In this document: positions 11,773 to 24,546 of the stretch, piece after piece
Position numbering within the stretch: position 1 is the stretch's first letter
Layout: each line of letters opens with the position of its first letter
Source of the DNA: Hyperoplus lanceolatus
Taxonomy: Eukaryota; Chordata; Actinopteri; Uranoscopiformes; Ammodytidae
Direction: 5' to 3'
Length of the DNA: 64,000 nucleotides
Assembly (NCBI GenBank): GCA_026929865.2
Contig: CM049398.1
Location: 21,787,001 to 21,851,000 of the forward strand
Notes under the pieces: model-generated
Databases searched by the model: none
The model's input: the letters and a program-made list of their open reading frames with translations, nothing else
Told to the model about the DNA's origin: nothing
Made by a program: the position numbers and the translations under genes

Positions 11773-12487
11773 CTACCCATTCATGACGACATCAAGGAGC
11801 TGGTGGATATTAGAGTCCTTGCGCTCCTCTATCTCCCGTTTTAGGATGCCCCAAAGATGCTCAATAGGGTTTAAGACTGGAGACATGCTTGGCCAGTCCA
11901 TAACCTTTACCCTCAGCTTCTTTAGCAAGCCAGTGGTCGTTCGGAGGGTGTTTGGGGTCGTTATCATGTTGCAGTACTGCCCTGTGGCCCAGTTTATGAA
12001 GGGAGGGGATCATGCTCTGCTTCAGTATGTCACAGTACATGTTAGAATTCAATGAACTGTAGATCCCCAGTGCTGGCAGCACTCATGCAGCCCCAGACCA
12101 TGACACTCCAACCACCATGCTTGACTCTAGGCAAGACACACTTGTCTTTGTACTCCTCACCTGGTTGCCGGTCCACACTCTTAACACCATCTGAACCAAA
12201 TAAATGTATTTTGGTCTCATCAGACCACAGGACATGGTTGAGTAATCCATTCCGTAGTCTGTTTGTCTTCAGCAAACTTTTTGTGGGGTTTCTTGTGCAT
12301 CATCTTTAGAATAGGCTCCTTCTGGGGACAGCCATGCAGACCAGTATGATGCAGAGTGGGCGTATGGTCTGAGCACTGACAGGTTGACCCCCCACCCCTT
12401 CAAGCCCTTCAGCAATGCTGGCAGCACTCATACGTCTATTTTCCAAAGCCAACCTCTGTGTACGACGCTGACCATGTGCACTCAACC
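11773..12487 (-). pseudogene. Tc1 transposase pseudogene (HTH to DDE)
   Basis: Reading leftwards there is a helix-turn-helix-like segment (LENRRMSAASIAEGLEG), then WSDETKIHLFG carrying the first catalytic Asp, GGWSVMVWGC, LQHDNDPKH carrying the second Asp, and SPVLNPIEHLWGILKREIEE with the third acidic residue (Glu). These are the DDE hallmarks of Tc1-like transposases. The pieces lie in three frames with several indels, and the N-terminal DNA-binding part is cut at about 12487. It cannot make an active enzyme. Confidence 0.9.
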
Positions 12488-12770
12488 TTCGTAAACTGGG
12501 CCGCAGGGTGGTATTGCAACATGATAACGACCCCAAACACGCCTCCAAGACGACAAGTGGCTTGCTAAAAAAGCTGAGGGTAAAGGTTATGGCTGGCCAA
12601 CATGTCTCCAGACCTAAACCCTATTGACATCGTTGGGCATCCTCAAACGGAAGGTGGAGGAGAAGGTCTTTAATATCCACCAGCTCCGAGATGTATGATG
12701 GGTGGAAGAGGGTTCGTTGCAACCTGTGAGTCTAGTGAACTCTGCCCAAGAGGGTAAGGCAGTGCTGGAA
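12488..12770 (+). pseudogene. Second Tc1 transposase C-terminal fragment, inverted
   Basis: The + strand encodes KLGRRVVLQHDNDPKH, then MSPDLNPID and LGILKRKVEEKVFNIHQL in shifted frames. This is the same C-terminal half seen on the minus strand at about 12003-11773, but diverged. It starts exactly where the minus-strand copy loses its N-terminus (about 12487), marking the fold-back junction. Confidence 0.85.
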
Positions 12771-12984
12771 AATAATGGTGTCCACACAAAATATTTCACT
12801 TTTGGCCCAATTTGTAAATTTTTTCTAAGGGGTTTTGAATTATGGTGTGTGTGGTATTTTGAGGGGAACTGTTTCAAGCTGTACACTGACTACTTTACTT
12901 GTATCAAAGGTCATTTATTCGTGTTGTCCCATGGAAAGAATAAAGAAAAAGTGAAGAAAGGAGGGGATCACTTTTGTGGAACTG

Positions 12985-15734
12985 TATCTCATGGCTTAAC
13001 CACAGCCTGCACAACACTGTGGATTTCCAGCACTTTTTTCAAATGCTAACACACTGCTGCCACAACTTTAAACCACACATTCAAAACAGAATGAATGCCT
13101 AGTGCATTTCAAACACTGCAGATTTGAATTTCAACTGAAACACTAAGATGTCTTGTTTTAGACTTGTTAGTGAACATATAGCTATACAGTATAAAGGGAA
13201 AGGTCAAAAATATATATTTTTTTTGGAAATGGACCAATGAAGCCAGGTTGTTGGAGGGAGAAGAGTGGCAGTGAGAGTGTGGATGTGTGGAGGAAGACCT
13301 AGAAGACATACTGTATAGCTGTAATGTCTGATGAAATACAGTAAGGGCTACATTGAAAACCCTGTTGTGAATCATGGTCTCTCATTGAGAGAGGCAGGGT
13401 TGAGAGTGCAACCCAATCTGCAAAAATCTAAAATTGCATCTGTAATACAAATTTTCCAGCAAACAAACAGCTTAGAGTTGCATCCTTACAGTAAATGACA
13501 ATATTGCAGGAATTGATTTCTGTATTACAATTATAGAATATTTACACAGATACATACTACATTTAGAAATGTTTTCAATAAACTATACAACATGTGTATC
13601 TATTGAAGCAAACTTCTGATTTTCATTTCTTTTTGTTTTCCTAAAAAAACTGGTATGTTATAAAATAAACAATTTCATGTGAAAGAATTTCACCCTTTCA
13701 TCAAAGAAAATATTACGTAATTTGTGTGAAATAACTCAAATTATTAAAGTTTGTAATTTGTGTATTGGGGTTTGATGCTAGTGTTTGTACTCTTGAGTAT
13801 GTTCTGAGTGACAGTGTGTGCTATCTCAATGAGGCTGGTTCACAGTGTTTGCTGCACTGAACCTGTTTTGCAGGTGAAGTGACTGTTGGTAGTGCAGACT
13901 GTAGTTAGAGTTTTGCACATTGAGCTACAGTTGTGCCCACTGTGGGTTAGCGAAAAAAGACTGTAATGCAGCCCAATAATGGGGAAGTTTGCAATAAACT
14001 TAATGTGGGACAAAAAGGTTCACTTCCACATCAGAAAGTATTATGTTTATTTCTGAAATAAGCCATCGTACTATTAAACTATTTCTGCTGAAAAAAAAAG
14101 TAAAAAGTAAGAGTTTTAGATGTTGGTTTGATCCACCACACGCATACCAGTTGTACAGTTTGCATGTTTCTTTCGACAGAACTCCGAGTACTACAGACTG
14201 AAATGTGTAGACACAGAAACATTTCTTACTGTAAAATAACTGTGTCTCACTCGTAAATATTTCTCCCGGGTATTATGCATAAGAAGGAGCATACAAAATT
14301 GAAATTGGAAGATTACTTAACTATTTCCCTTCTTTTCCTTCAATACTTTTGTCCAATAAACTTTGCCTTCTCACTGGTTAATACCTTTTCCTATATCTTC
14401 CTGCCTTCCTCCAATTCAAATTAAGGAGGCCTTACCTCTTTCTTACCGACAGCCGCTACGGGAATATTACCCATAACGTGTTAATCAGCATATTCAGAAA
14501 AAAACAGCAACAGACACTGGTATTAGAAGCGCTGTCATGAGGTCTGAAGTCATGACATCGATGCATTATTTCGATCAACAATTCAATTCCCATCAACGCA
14601 AAATGAACACTCCTTTAATCACATTAACATTGTTTTGCATTGTTTTGACAGCCAACAATTATGCCTCTTCTCCAACAGAGCTATGATGCATGTTTACACA
14701 GGCTAGTTTTACAGGTGTCAACCAGGGCATGTGTCATCAACTGCGGTAAATGCCGAAAACTGCTGCAAAAACTTCAGTAGGAATATTTAGTGCTATTAAG
14801 GCGTATTCAAGTCTCAATAATGAGACGTAGTCACTGTTCTCAAATCAGCATCAGCATGCTTTTTAATGAACCCAATTACCTGCACCTGTGAGTGCTGCTG
14901 TGAACAACATCCAACCACCTCTTCACCACCAGCTGATCCCTGCAGATGTTGAGTAATGCTGATCATGCTGCAGGACTGTGTTGCTGAATAACTTTGAGGG
15001 GTTGTCACAATAAACTGGCAGTTTTAGATGAAGCCTGAACCAAACAGTTGTCTTCTTTTCTTCTCTTTCTTAAACTCTAACTGTTCTAATGCTTTGTTAT
15101 ATGGTGGCGGCTGTTTTAGTGAAGTATGTACGTGAGTCAACTGTATTGACAGTTAGTTCTCCCTCCCGAAGCAAAAATAGTTCAGGAGCAAATACAATTA
15201 CAATTACTTTTCTTAAACATGGCTTGAATAGTAATGCATGCATTGGATCAAAGTATATTATCTCCAAATTTTTGTTTGGCAAGTTTCTTTTCTTTAACTT
15301 TCCAGTCACAGAAAAACAGAAAAGGCTCATTTTTGGGTCTTGTATATGGGTAAGCGCATGTTCCTGTGCAGGCAAATCGCACACACAGTTAGGAGGAAAA
15401 TTTGTCTAACCCAAGAAAACATGTAAACCCAAGAAAACATTTAGGTGTAAGAAAATAATTGGAGTCGTATCTGGTTTAGGATGGGCAAATTGTGTCTGTA
15501 TTTTATTCTGGTATTTAATGCAGTAAATAAAGTGTTTTATTTTCTTGTAATGACTGTACAGGATTTAATTTAGCATTTTATGACTCTGCTGTGTGCTTGA
15601 TAATAAGGAGCTAAAGCAATTAAGTCTCGATCAGCTCTGTCAGGGGGTGGTGGGAGGGCAGTTGTGAATGCTTGGTATTTTGTTTGTTAATGGGAGTGGA
15701 GTTTTAAACCATGTCTCGTTTCAGTACACTGCTT

Positions 15735-15736
<2 letters not shown>
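12985..15736. other. Intergenic, outer element arm and AT-rich sequence
   Basis: To about 13965 this is the right part of the outer element. Beyond that is AT-rich DNA with no supported gene; frames at 14814-15409 lack motifs. Confidence 0.45.

Positions 15737-15812
<76 letters not shown>
15737..15812. repeat. (TG)38 microsatellite
   Basis: Uninterrupted TG run of about 76 bp. Confidence 0.97.
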
Positions 15813-15815
<3 letters not shown>

Positions 15816-15972
15816 GTGTTTAGGAGATGAGAAATAACTATCAGAATGCAGAGAATCAGAGGACAGGTAAGCTTGTCATGATAATCCTCCTTTCACCTAG
15901 TATATGCAGCCATTTTAATTTATACCCTTACTGCTAATCTGCAACAAACATCAGACAACAAGCATACACAAA

Positions 15973-15999
15973 ACACACACACACACACACACACACACA
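15973..15999. repeat. (AC)n microsatellite
   Basis: Short pure AC run. Confidence 0.95.
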
Positions 16000-16678
16000 A
16001 AGCTAACTAAGTCTCCATATATATTTATTGGCAATAGCTGACGAGGATCCAAATAAATAAATAAAGTAAGACAAATACATTAGGAAATAACAGTGTAAAG
16101 CTGTAATTGTGACTTTCATATGCAAATAGGTTTCATGCTAAATACAGTATGTATTAAACTTTTTTTTCAACTGAAAACCAGGTTGATATTACAAGAGATT
16201 AAATTGCATGACTTCAAAAGGCTAAAATATATTTTTTTAATTAGACACTGCTACTACAGCTACTAAATAGGAAAATATCACTAATAAGTACAAACAGAGG
16301 ATATGGGCGAACAATGAAGTATATGCTTCTATGAATGGTGGGCAGACTATCACTTTAAATTTGTTTACTGTGTTAAAATTGTCGGAAGGAGCCTAAATAT
16401 CATAATGCATTTTGAAGTTGTTGAAATAGGTCTTGATAACAAAGGTAACGTTTTATTATTATCATCATTCAAAATGTGGAAAACGAAGGTCATCATAGGT
16501 TTTGTTGCCAAAATGAATTTGCATGTGTGCTGTGTGACTACAGTGTGTGTTCAAGGTGAGAATGTGTCTCGCAGGGTCACATCCCTTTATCTACAGAATG
16601 CCATAACTCTGCCTGGAGTTACAGAATCTCTAATTAATGAGAACTGGGAGTGGAGCACGACTGACCAGAGCATGTTAG

Positions 16679-16679
<1 letters not shown>

Positions 16680-16727
<48 letters not shown>
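16680..16727. repeat. (CA)n microsatellite
   Basis: First of three CA arrays within 320 bp. Confidence 0.97.
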
Positions 16728-16728
<1 letters not shown>

Positions 16729-16757
16729 GCGCACAAACAAGCACACACATGCACAAT

Positions 16758-16764
<7 letters not shown>

Positions 16765-16814
<50 letters not shown>
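16765..16814. repeat. (CA)n microsatellite
   Basis: Second array of the cluster, separated from the first by an imperfect CA-rich spacer. Confidence 0.97.
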
Positions 16815-16816
<2 letters not shown>

Positions 16817-16941
16817 CACCAACCACATGATCGGTGGAAGTGCACTCACCTCTCTCCCCTCCTACACACTCAGACAGTGCAAAGGACAGCACACAACTCC
16901 AGTCATACAAGACCTCCATGCCCCTTTGTTCATATTGTGTG

Positions 16942-16946
<5 letters not shown>

Positions 16947-16994
<48 letters not shown>
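16947..16994. repeat. (CA)n-(GA)n microsatellite
   Basis: CA run continuing into a short GA run. Confidence 0.97.
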
Positions 16995-16997
<3 letters not shown>

Positions 16998-17812
16998 AGA
17001 GAAATGGGTAGGCACACATAGATGCTGAGCTCATTAAGAGATTCCCAGAGGGTAGCCAAGAAAGGCCGACTACTGTGGGAACCTCGAGGAATCCACCTCT
17101 CTGACCTGAACAGATCACCTTGAAGACGTGCAGGAAATGAAACAATAGAAGAATAAATTATGGCTTCATTTAGAGATATTCCCACTGTGTGCTGATTTTA
17201 TTTTTTTTATTTTTTGCGGGGAATGCACTGTTGTTACTGAAGCAGAAATGTGGGAGCTTTTAAGGAGACTGTGCTAGCCCCCCCAAAAAGTATCATTGTA
17301 GTATCAAAGAGTCATCTCCTGCAGCCTTCAAAGTGGATGTTAAAAGTTTCCTTCTTCAAAGGGAATAGCTGCTGTGGTCAGCTTAATTGTGTGTCACTTC
17401 AAAGATCCGCAAACGGAACAAGAATTCACTGAAGAAAATAAGTATAAGTATTAAAACAACCATAGAAACATCTCAAAACACGTGCTATGTTCCCAACATT
17501 CAGTTTAATCATACATACTGTACATGCATACATTGCTTCTGTCAGACTCCACATGCCTAAGGCCGAGCACATGTGTAAAAACAGTTCAATGTTCCTAAAA
17601 TGCTAGAAATGCCACAGCTGCAAAAGTACGAAATTAGGTCAGCAAATGTTTTATTTCCCCTTTCCTTAATGCATGTTCATTTTAGAGCTCAGTTTAACAT
17701 TTTTATTGATTTCTTTTACAGCTTGTGCACAGGTTTAAGAGTTAAAGGTTACTGCCTTTTTTATGTCATGGATCCCCGGCGTTGGGGCTATTCAAGTCTT
17801 GTAAGCTAGTAT

Positions 17813-17916
<104 letters not shown>

Positions 17917-18722
17917 ACACTGGTCACGTCTCCCTCCACCAGAGCTAATCCGCCTTCATCTGACATTAAGCCAAAGGATGGAAGGATGAAGAGGTAAGCA
18001 GGGCTTGAGACAGGGGAGTGACAAAAGAAGAAACAGGGCAGATAAAAAAAGAGAAAAGAGAACAAGGTTTTTGCCCAATTCACCTTTGATCTGTGATGTC
18101 AGGGCCAGTAATGATGGAGCACATGTAATCCCAAAGTATATGCAGACATGTTGTCATTTTGAGAGCAGAATAAGATTTTTAATTTGCCCTTTTTTACCCA
18201 CAGTTTTGTTGAAAAACCTTTCTCTCACATACAAAGGTAATTGTATATAGACCCACACTGCATGTGTGAGTCATTTCTCGTCAAATCGAGACCAAGGTTG
18301 TAGAATTTTGTTTTAGAAATAATTTACATGCCTTCGTAAGCCCACACAAGGACAGGAAATGGAGACTGATACATGCTGAGTGAACACATACACTTTTTCT
18401 AGGTCGTCTGCCCCATTATTGTCTCTAAAATAATATTATAGGGGCAGAAATTATATGTGGCCTAAAAAGTGAAAACATTATGAATGACTGACTACACCAT
18501 CTCTTTCTCTAAAACAAGCCCTCCATTTAAATTTATTCAGTTTTTTGTCCTCTCTCTCTTCTTTATCTTTTCCCTCCTTTACTTTTTTCCATCCCTTTGT
18601 TTTACCCTCTTTTCCTGTGACTTCATCCTCTCTTGGCCAAAGACTTCATGTCATGATGGATCTTCAATCAGACTGCATACACATGGGACACACACACACA
18701 CAGATGTGACCGTTTACACGGG

Positions 18723-18758
18723 CACACACACACACGCACACACACACACACACACACA
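18723..18758. repeat. (CA)n microsatellite
   Basis: CA run with one CG interruption. Confidence 0.95.
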
Positions 18759-19437
18759 GAGTGGCGGCCTTAACGATCTGGGGGCCGGTTTCAAGACCTA
18801 GTGTGGGGCCCCCCACTTTTTTTTATTTTCGTTTATACATATTTCTTGTGCATGCTGCCCGCAAAAAGAAAACTGATTATAGAATCCAGTTGGTTCGTAG
18901 ATGGTTTATGAGCCATTGGGTGCAGACTCTTAAAGCCCCCCCCCCCACACACACACACACCTACCTATCCAGTCAGGTACACTGACTTTTCCGCACATAT
19001 ACAATTAATGGTAAAACCATATTAAGGAAGTCAGTGTTTCCCACAGGATTTAGGGATACTGTGGGAGGGACCCTGGTCCTTGTTGGGGGGTCCGGGGGCA
19101 TCCCCCCCGAAAGAAAATGTGTGCCTTTTGAATTAAAATCTGGTGCACTTTGAGGGGAAAATTTAGAGGCTATATCAAATCCTGAGATGCAGAAGGAACA
19201 TAACATTTTTCCGATTTTTCTTAATCAGGCAGCACTCTTTACTCTGCAACTCTAAAAACAGTACAGTAGATTGGTCTGCAGACTCATGTTCTATGATGGA
19301 GAGACTCATTTCAACAGATACAGGGTGGACAGCTACTTTTTATGAACAGTATAGAATTTACACATAGAAAGGGTTGGGGCCCCCCAGAGGGCCCCATTCA
19401 ATTGAATGGGTTGAAACATGGCTAAGGCCGCTACTGG

Positions 19438-19458
19438 ACACACACACACACACACACA

Positions 19459-19514
<56 letters not shown>
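19438..19514. repeat. (CA)n microsatellite
   Basis: CA run with one CC phase break; faces the TG array at 19620-19670. Confidence 0.97.
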
Positions 19515-19517
<3 letters not shown>

Positions 19518-19615
19518 CATGGATACATTATCAGCACCACACCAATTCTGGGAAACCAGCCCGGTTGGACCCAAACCAGAGACTCTAATATAACGCTGTG
19601 TCTCAGTGTGTGAAG

Positions 19616-19619
<4 letters not shown>

Positions 19620-19670
<51 letters not shown>
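19620..19670. repeat. (TG)n microsatellite
   Basis: Pure TG run, in inverted orientation to the CA run about 105 bp to its left. Confidence 0.97.
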
Positions 19671-19673
<3 letters not shown>

Positions 19674-20774
19674 AAGGAGAGAGACGTGGATGGCTCCAAT
19701 CTCCCTGTATTTGTGATCAATTAACTCTACTTTGTGCATAAACATTTTAATGTATAATTACAAGTACAAACAGTACCTTTCATGCATTCCTCAATGCAAG
19801 AACAATACATTAATAACAAGACAAGTATTGAAGACTGTTGAAGGTATATTGTGCGGGGTAATGGGTGAGTAACAGGGACATTAAGAAGTCATTATTCAGT
19901 CTTTTAAATGTAAATCTCTCAATGAGATGAGTACCATAAATGAGATTACTTTCTGTGAGATATCTAAAGATAGATATCATAAATCTAATCATTTAAGCCA
20001 AACTATCTGCTGAAAACAAGGGGCTAACTGAAAAGATATGTGTTTGTCATTTTGGCAACCAGAGCCATCAGTCGTTGCAAGAATGTAGGCTTCTAATTGG
20101 AGTTGACTAATCAATTAAGCGTGTTCACGTCTCGTACACAGCACTCAAGTTTTACATTTGCACTCAAATTCAGAATCGAGAAACTTAGTGGAATTTCACA
20201 TATGAGGGGTAGGCTACTGCTGTTAGCAAAGGAGGAGAGAGCAAGACATAGCCTACAGTAGCTGTCTCCCAACTAGCTTTACAGTTCAGCCCACATTCTA
20301 TAAGGAAATCATCTACTTTATCTACTCAGGTCAGGTTTTTCACTTTGCCTAAAGTGATATTTATTAAGCAATATTGGTCACTACATATAAAATCAAATAT
20401 TCAGACTGAAAACCTGCTTTAGTGCTTGAGTGTCCTAGCAGCATGCACAGCAATGCACAGAGCTTTGCTCAAGGGCATTACAACCAATTCCAACAGGTCT
20501 GTCAGTTATAGGGATTAAACCAGCACCGTTTAATTTAGCGGTTGGCGAGGCTGCCTCGAAGCACGCCTGTCCCCTCCCATAAACACAGACACACATAAGA
20601 CAAGGTTAAGATAAGGTTGCTTTACAGTATGTCTGTTCACTGTGAAGTCGCTTCAGGCGAGACAATACTAATGCCAGACTGTTCAAGCAGACACATGCTG
20701 CGGACACACGCACATAGAAAGAGAAGTGGAGAATACAGCGAGAGAAAGATTATCTTTTCTACTGACTCTGCGCT

Positions 20775-21335
20775 CTAGTCCACAAATGAGGCTTTTCCAT
20801 CACATGGTACCCCACTCTATTCGCCTTTGGTATGGGGTACTTTCCTGAAGATTGATTTGGATTACAGATATTACCCTTGATAGTAGGCCTACCGCCTATG
20901 TGTAGCTGGTCGTCATAGCAACGTTAGTGACTAACATAAAGCGACTACTGTAATGTCCTTTCCCACTCAGAAAAACTTGCTGTGTTATTCTATCTTTATT
21001 TTTTCAACTTGTAACATGCATAAGTGCACTTCAATCTCTTTGGAGAGTTGCTGGTAGACTATTTTATTATGTGTGGCAGTGGCAACCATTAAGGTGAGGA
21101 ATAGCTGTACCTTATCGTGCAACCTTGGCATGGTTGTCCGGAATGCCATTTCTAAAAGAAAGTAGAACAGAAACTGGAGAAACAGCAAGCTCCAAAAGTG
21201 GGCCCGCACTACATGCTACACAACAGTACCTTGTCCACCCTCTGATGATGCAATGGCAGTGCCAATCTCTGACCAATCAAAGTACCTGCTACCTATTTTT
21301 TTGGGTACAGTAAAGTAGAGCATGTATGTGAAAAC
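20775..21335. mobile_element. Possible DNA-transposon-derived repeat
   Basis: The left part has 'ggcttttccatcacatggta' with GGTACCCCA. The right part has 'gtacctgctaccta' and 'gggtacagtaaagtagag'. Paired GTACC-type motifs at the two ends recall a teleost DNA-element family I know only by phrase. No target duplication was established. Confidence 0.3.
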
Positions 21336-21681
21336 GTTCTAGGCAATTAAAGTGGATTCTGATCTGGATGATTACAGCCAAGGCAGGTAGGAGTTATGTC
21401 TTAGAATGTTCTTTTCTCTGTGTGTCTGTTCTGTTGGGTTGCAGGTGAAGCAGAGGTGCAGCCTTCATTGGAGATGTTTGGCACCTGACTGCAGTGTTTC
21501 AAAGCCCCCCTTCCTCTCAGCTGCTAGAGCACAGTCTTCCCCAACCATTTAGTTTACTCTTGTTTCCTTCATTTATTCAATAAACACAAAACTTGGTTTA
21601 TACTATTGGTTCCTTCCTTCATTTTGTTTTTTTCCCCTCAGGCACAAGGTATAGTTTCAATGGGGTAAAATAACATTCAAA

Positions 21682-21683
<2 letters not shown>

Positions 21684-21777
<94 letters not shown>
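21684..21777. repeat. (TG)47 microsatellite
   Basis: Uninterrupted TG for about 94 bp, then TGCG variants. Confidence 0.97.
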
Positions 21778-21780
<3 letters not shown>

Positions 21781-22159
21781 CTGTGTGTGTGTGCGTGCGT
21801 GCGTGCATCATGAGAATACATGGTGGTGTACGATACATCTGTGCCTGCCAGCGATCTTTATGTGTACTTACGAATTCACTCCCCGGGTGCATTATGCCTT
21901 TGAAGCTCAGCAGGGTAGTCTAACAGCTTTTAATTTTAATTAATTTCCGCTCTCTATTAATAACCTATGTCATTCCCTAAGTGGTTCCAAGTTTTTAAGG
22001 TGCTGCATTACTCATTAGCCAATTGCTGGGGAAATGGGGTGGGGGGAGTGGGAGAGGGTTAGGGGGGCTTAGTTGCTGAGTCAGCAGAAACCTCCAGTTG
22101 GCAAGTTCAACACCCGTAAGTCTAAATGGAGAAAAAATTAGATGTGATGCTGTGTGTGG

Positions 22160-22216
22160 GTGAGTGAGTGAGTGAGTGAGTGAGTGAGTGAGTGAGTGAG
22201 TGAGTGAGTGAGTGAG
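22160..22216. repeat. (TGAG)14 tetranucleotide repeat
   Basis: Pure TGAG units followed by GAGAGAGA. Confidence 0.97.
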
Positions 22217-22923
22217 AGAGAGAATAAAAGAAAGTGACAAACATGACCTGTGAGCGTCCCTCAAAGGGAATGGTCTGGTCAGAAAGACTTTCGAAACTCG
22301 GTTTTAAGCACTGCTTTTTTTCTTGCTTTTTTCACAAAATACTAGCTTGTGAAAGTGGTGGATAAATCCCTCTGAGATGTTCCCGCTGTTATTACTTCAG
22401 AAATGATAATACCTGTCTGAAATGAGCCGCCTTTGGCTTGCACAACGCTGCCTATTGATGGTTTCCCGGCAATCTAATTCCTGGATTCACTTATTAAGAT
22501 CCTCAACAAGTGCAGTCTTGCCATCCAGGGTTGTGTTAGACGGGTAGTGTAACAGCTTATTGTGAAACTTTGAGCGATTGCGTGATCTATCAAGTATCAA
22601 ATAATTTTATAACATTTTGATAGAATTACAGAGCCTATAGTCAATACTTTAAGGATTTGCTGTAATTGTTATGTTCTCAAATTAACAATGCATTTTTTAC
22701 ATGCAGTGTGTCATAATTGACCTCAAGAATCAAGGTGAGCTCATATCAGCTGTTCCCTATTGCCCACCACTCAAGGGACTTCACCCCACCTAAAGCAGTG
22801 ATGACACGCACTGATGTAGCCTAGTGATTGGAAATATTTTTTTTATCTTCTAATTTGCATTTCTTTCTCTCTCCTTGACATACCGCTTCAGCATCTCTCG
22901 CTCAGTTACACACACGCACGCAC

Positions 22924-22927
<4 letters not shown>

Positions 22928-22991
<64 letters not shown>
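22928..22991. repeat. (CA)n microsatellite
   Basis: CA run about 450 bp upstream of the pdgfd start codon. Confidence 0.97.
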
Positions 22992-22992
<1 letters not shown>

Positions 22993-22999
22993 ACGCACA

Positions 23000-23446
23000 C
23001 ACTCGTATCATGAGCGCGCACCACTCACTTGGCAAAGGTGGACGCGCCGACTTTCATAGAGCAATAGAGCAGACGTGTCTGACAGAAACTGCAAAACTAT
23101 GCGGGATATTTTTTGTTAGAGACTAAACAGAATAACTCCGCGTCGATAAGAAAGTACGGCGCCTGTAAGTTCACGTCTGGCCGTGAAGGGAGCTATTTTA
23201 ACACTCCACCTGCGCTTCGTTTGATTCACAGTTGTTCCTGACGGTGTCTGCGGGCTCTTAACTTTGAGCAGGAGACGGGACATCGAGTGCGCCAGGCGTT
23301 AACAAGTGGCTCTCATTTAAGCTTGAAAGTTGTGAAAGTTAGTTTTTTGAGAAAACTTTTTTGGCCTGAGGTATCTTTTTGTAAGCAAGGCATCTGTTTG
23401 AGCTGTAGTTTTGTTTTTCTTTAAAGCGCGGACGAGTGTCATCGCT
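23000..23446 (+). promoter_or_regulatory. pdgfd: Presumed pdgfd promoter and 5' UTR
   Basis: The block between the CA array and the start codon is richer in G+C and CpG than its surroundings (for example GGACGCGCC at 23040 and TACGGCGCC at 23155). A weak TATA-like CTATTTTAAC lies at about 23192. Transcription start cannot be read from sequence, so the promoter/UTR split is unknown. The call rests on position immediately upstream of the first coding exon. Confidence 0.4.
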
Positions 23447-23564
23447 ATGAGTGGACCGGTGTTTTTCCAGATGTGGATGGTTTTAATATTGGGTACAGTA
23501 ACTGGATTCGCGATGGCTCAGGTCTCCACCGCCAAAGTCAGGAGAGGCAACAACAGGGCTGATG
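23447..23564 (+). CDS. pdgfd: pdgfd exon 1 (start codon, signal peptide)
   Basis: The ATG at 23447 has G at -3, a good vertebrate context. The first residues form a signal peptide with hydrophobic core MWMVLILGTVTGFAMA and likely cleavage after AMA, then a basic stretch KVRRGNNRAD. The exon ends GAT G before a GTGAGG donor (phase 1). The last base joins AC of exon 2 to encode Asp-40. This matches the layout of vertebrate PDGF-D: secreted, with a short basic N-terminal segment before the CUB domain. A longer frame opening at 23411 uses TTG and is not a start. PDGF-D is a secreted latent ligand for PDGF receptor beta. Confidence 0.85.
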
Positions 23565-23901
23565 GTGAGGTGTCTTTAGCTCGTATGTGTTTGTTCTTGT
23601 GCTTGTTGCTTGTGTGGTATGTACCGTAAGTGTCTCTGTAGTCTGTATGTAGGCTAGTGAACATCTAACAGGAGAGTGTACAAATCATAAGTTGTACTTT
23701 TACTGTAGGCCTCCTGTTAGTATTTCAAATAAGGCAAACAGTCTCTTTCTGTCATTTTCATCTACTTTCTCAGTAATACTGATGTGAGAGGACCTATTAT
23801 ACTTGAGCTATTTAATTGACATATGAAATACTTTTCTGGCAATGACTTGTGACTGCCCTGTTGTTGTAAATTACTTTTTGACACACTGATACACACCTGT
23901 G

Positions 23902-24018
<117 letters not shown>

Positions 24019-24303
24019 GAGAGAGCAACAGAAAAGAGACTGGTGAAAGAAAAGGATAAGTTAGATTATGTAAAGGGTAAAAAGAGGATGTGTAAAGTCT
24101 GCTGGATGACCTGCAGGTGCACCATGCTTACTTTTCACTTGGCCCTGAGGCTAAAGTCACAGCCCTACAGTGCCTTTTGATTACACACTCCACATACAGG
24201 CATGCACACAGCTGCAGGGTTGCTTTTGGCAGAGAAACCTGAAAATACCACTGTATTAGGTTCTAACCTGGATGACTGCTCCCGAGGTGTATCACCTCTC
24301 ACT

Positions 24304-24415
<112 letters not shown>

Positions 24416-24546
24416 AACAAAAGAATAACACAGAGAGTCAGGTCATGACCACACAATAAGTAGTTTACATTTCAGTGACCTCTGCTCCTCATCAAATGAC
24501 TCTGAAACTTCAGACTACTTTTAGGCTCCTGCGTGAAACTATTTTT

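Larger units (their letters stand above)
11429..12984 (-). mobile_element. Tc1/mariner element with inverted-duplicated 3' half
   Basis: It is bounded by TA dinucleotides (11427-11428 and 12985-12986). The left end CAGTATCTCACAAAAGTGAG and the right end (reverse strand CAGTTCCACAAAAGTG) are related inverted termini. A decayed Tc1 transposase runs on the minus strand from about 12487 to 11773. On the + strand, 12488-12984 repeats the transposase C-terminal half and 3' end in the opposite direction. The element is therefore a fold-back: two inverted 3' halves with no intact 5' end. Confidence 0.85.
11258..13965. mobile_element. Outer inverted-repeat element hosting a Tc1 insertion
   Basis: The left end (about 11258-11345) and the reverse complement of the right end (about 13880-13965) share ACAGT, six to seven T, then 'ctaaccacagtgggcacaac' (one-base differences) and 'tgtgcaaaactctaac'. 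That makes terminal inverted repeats of about 80 bp around roughly 2.7 kb. A Tc1 element occupies 11429-12984 inside. I see no clear target duplication and cannot assign a superfamily. Confidence 0.55.

Noticed and set aside
16405-17185. Several ORFs of 60-142 codons with poly-HT or poly-CV runs here and at every CA/TG array
   Set aside because: They are translations of (CA)n and (TG)n; such frames are open by composition and carry no protein signal.
20420-20600. Possible third tRNA-derived SINE
   Set aside because: There are phrases such as 'gctcaagggcatt' and 'gggattaaaccagcacc', but no convincing A/B boxes or tail; too worn to call.
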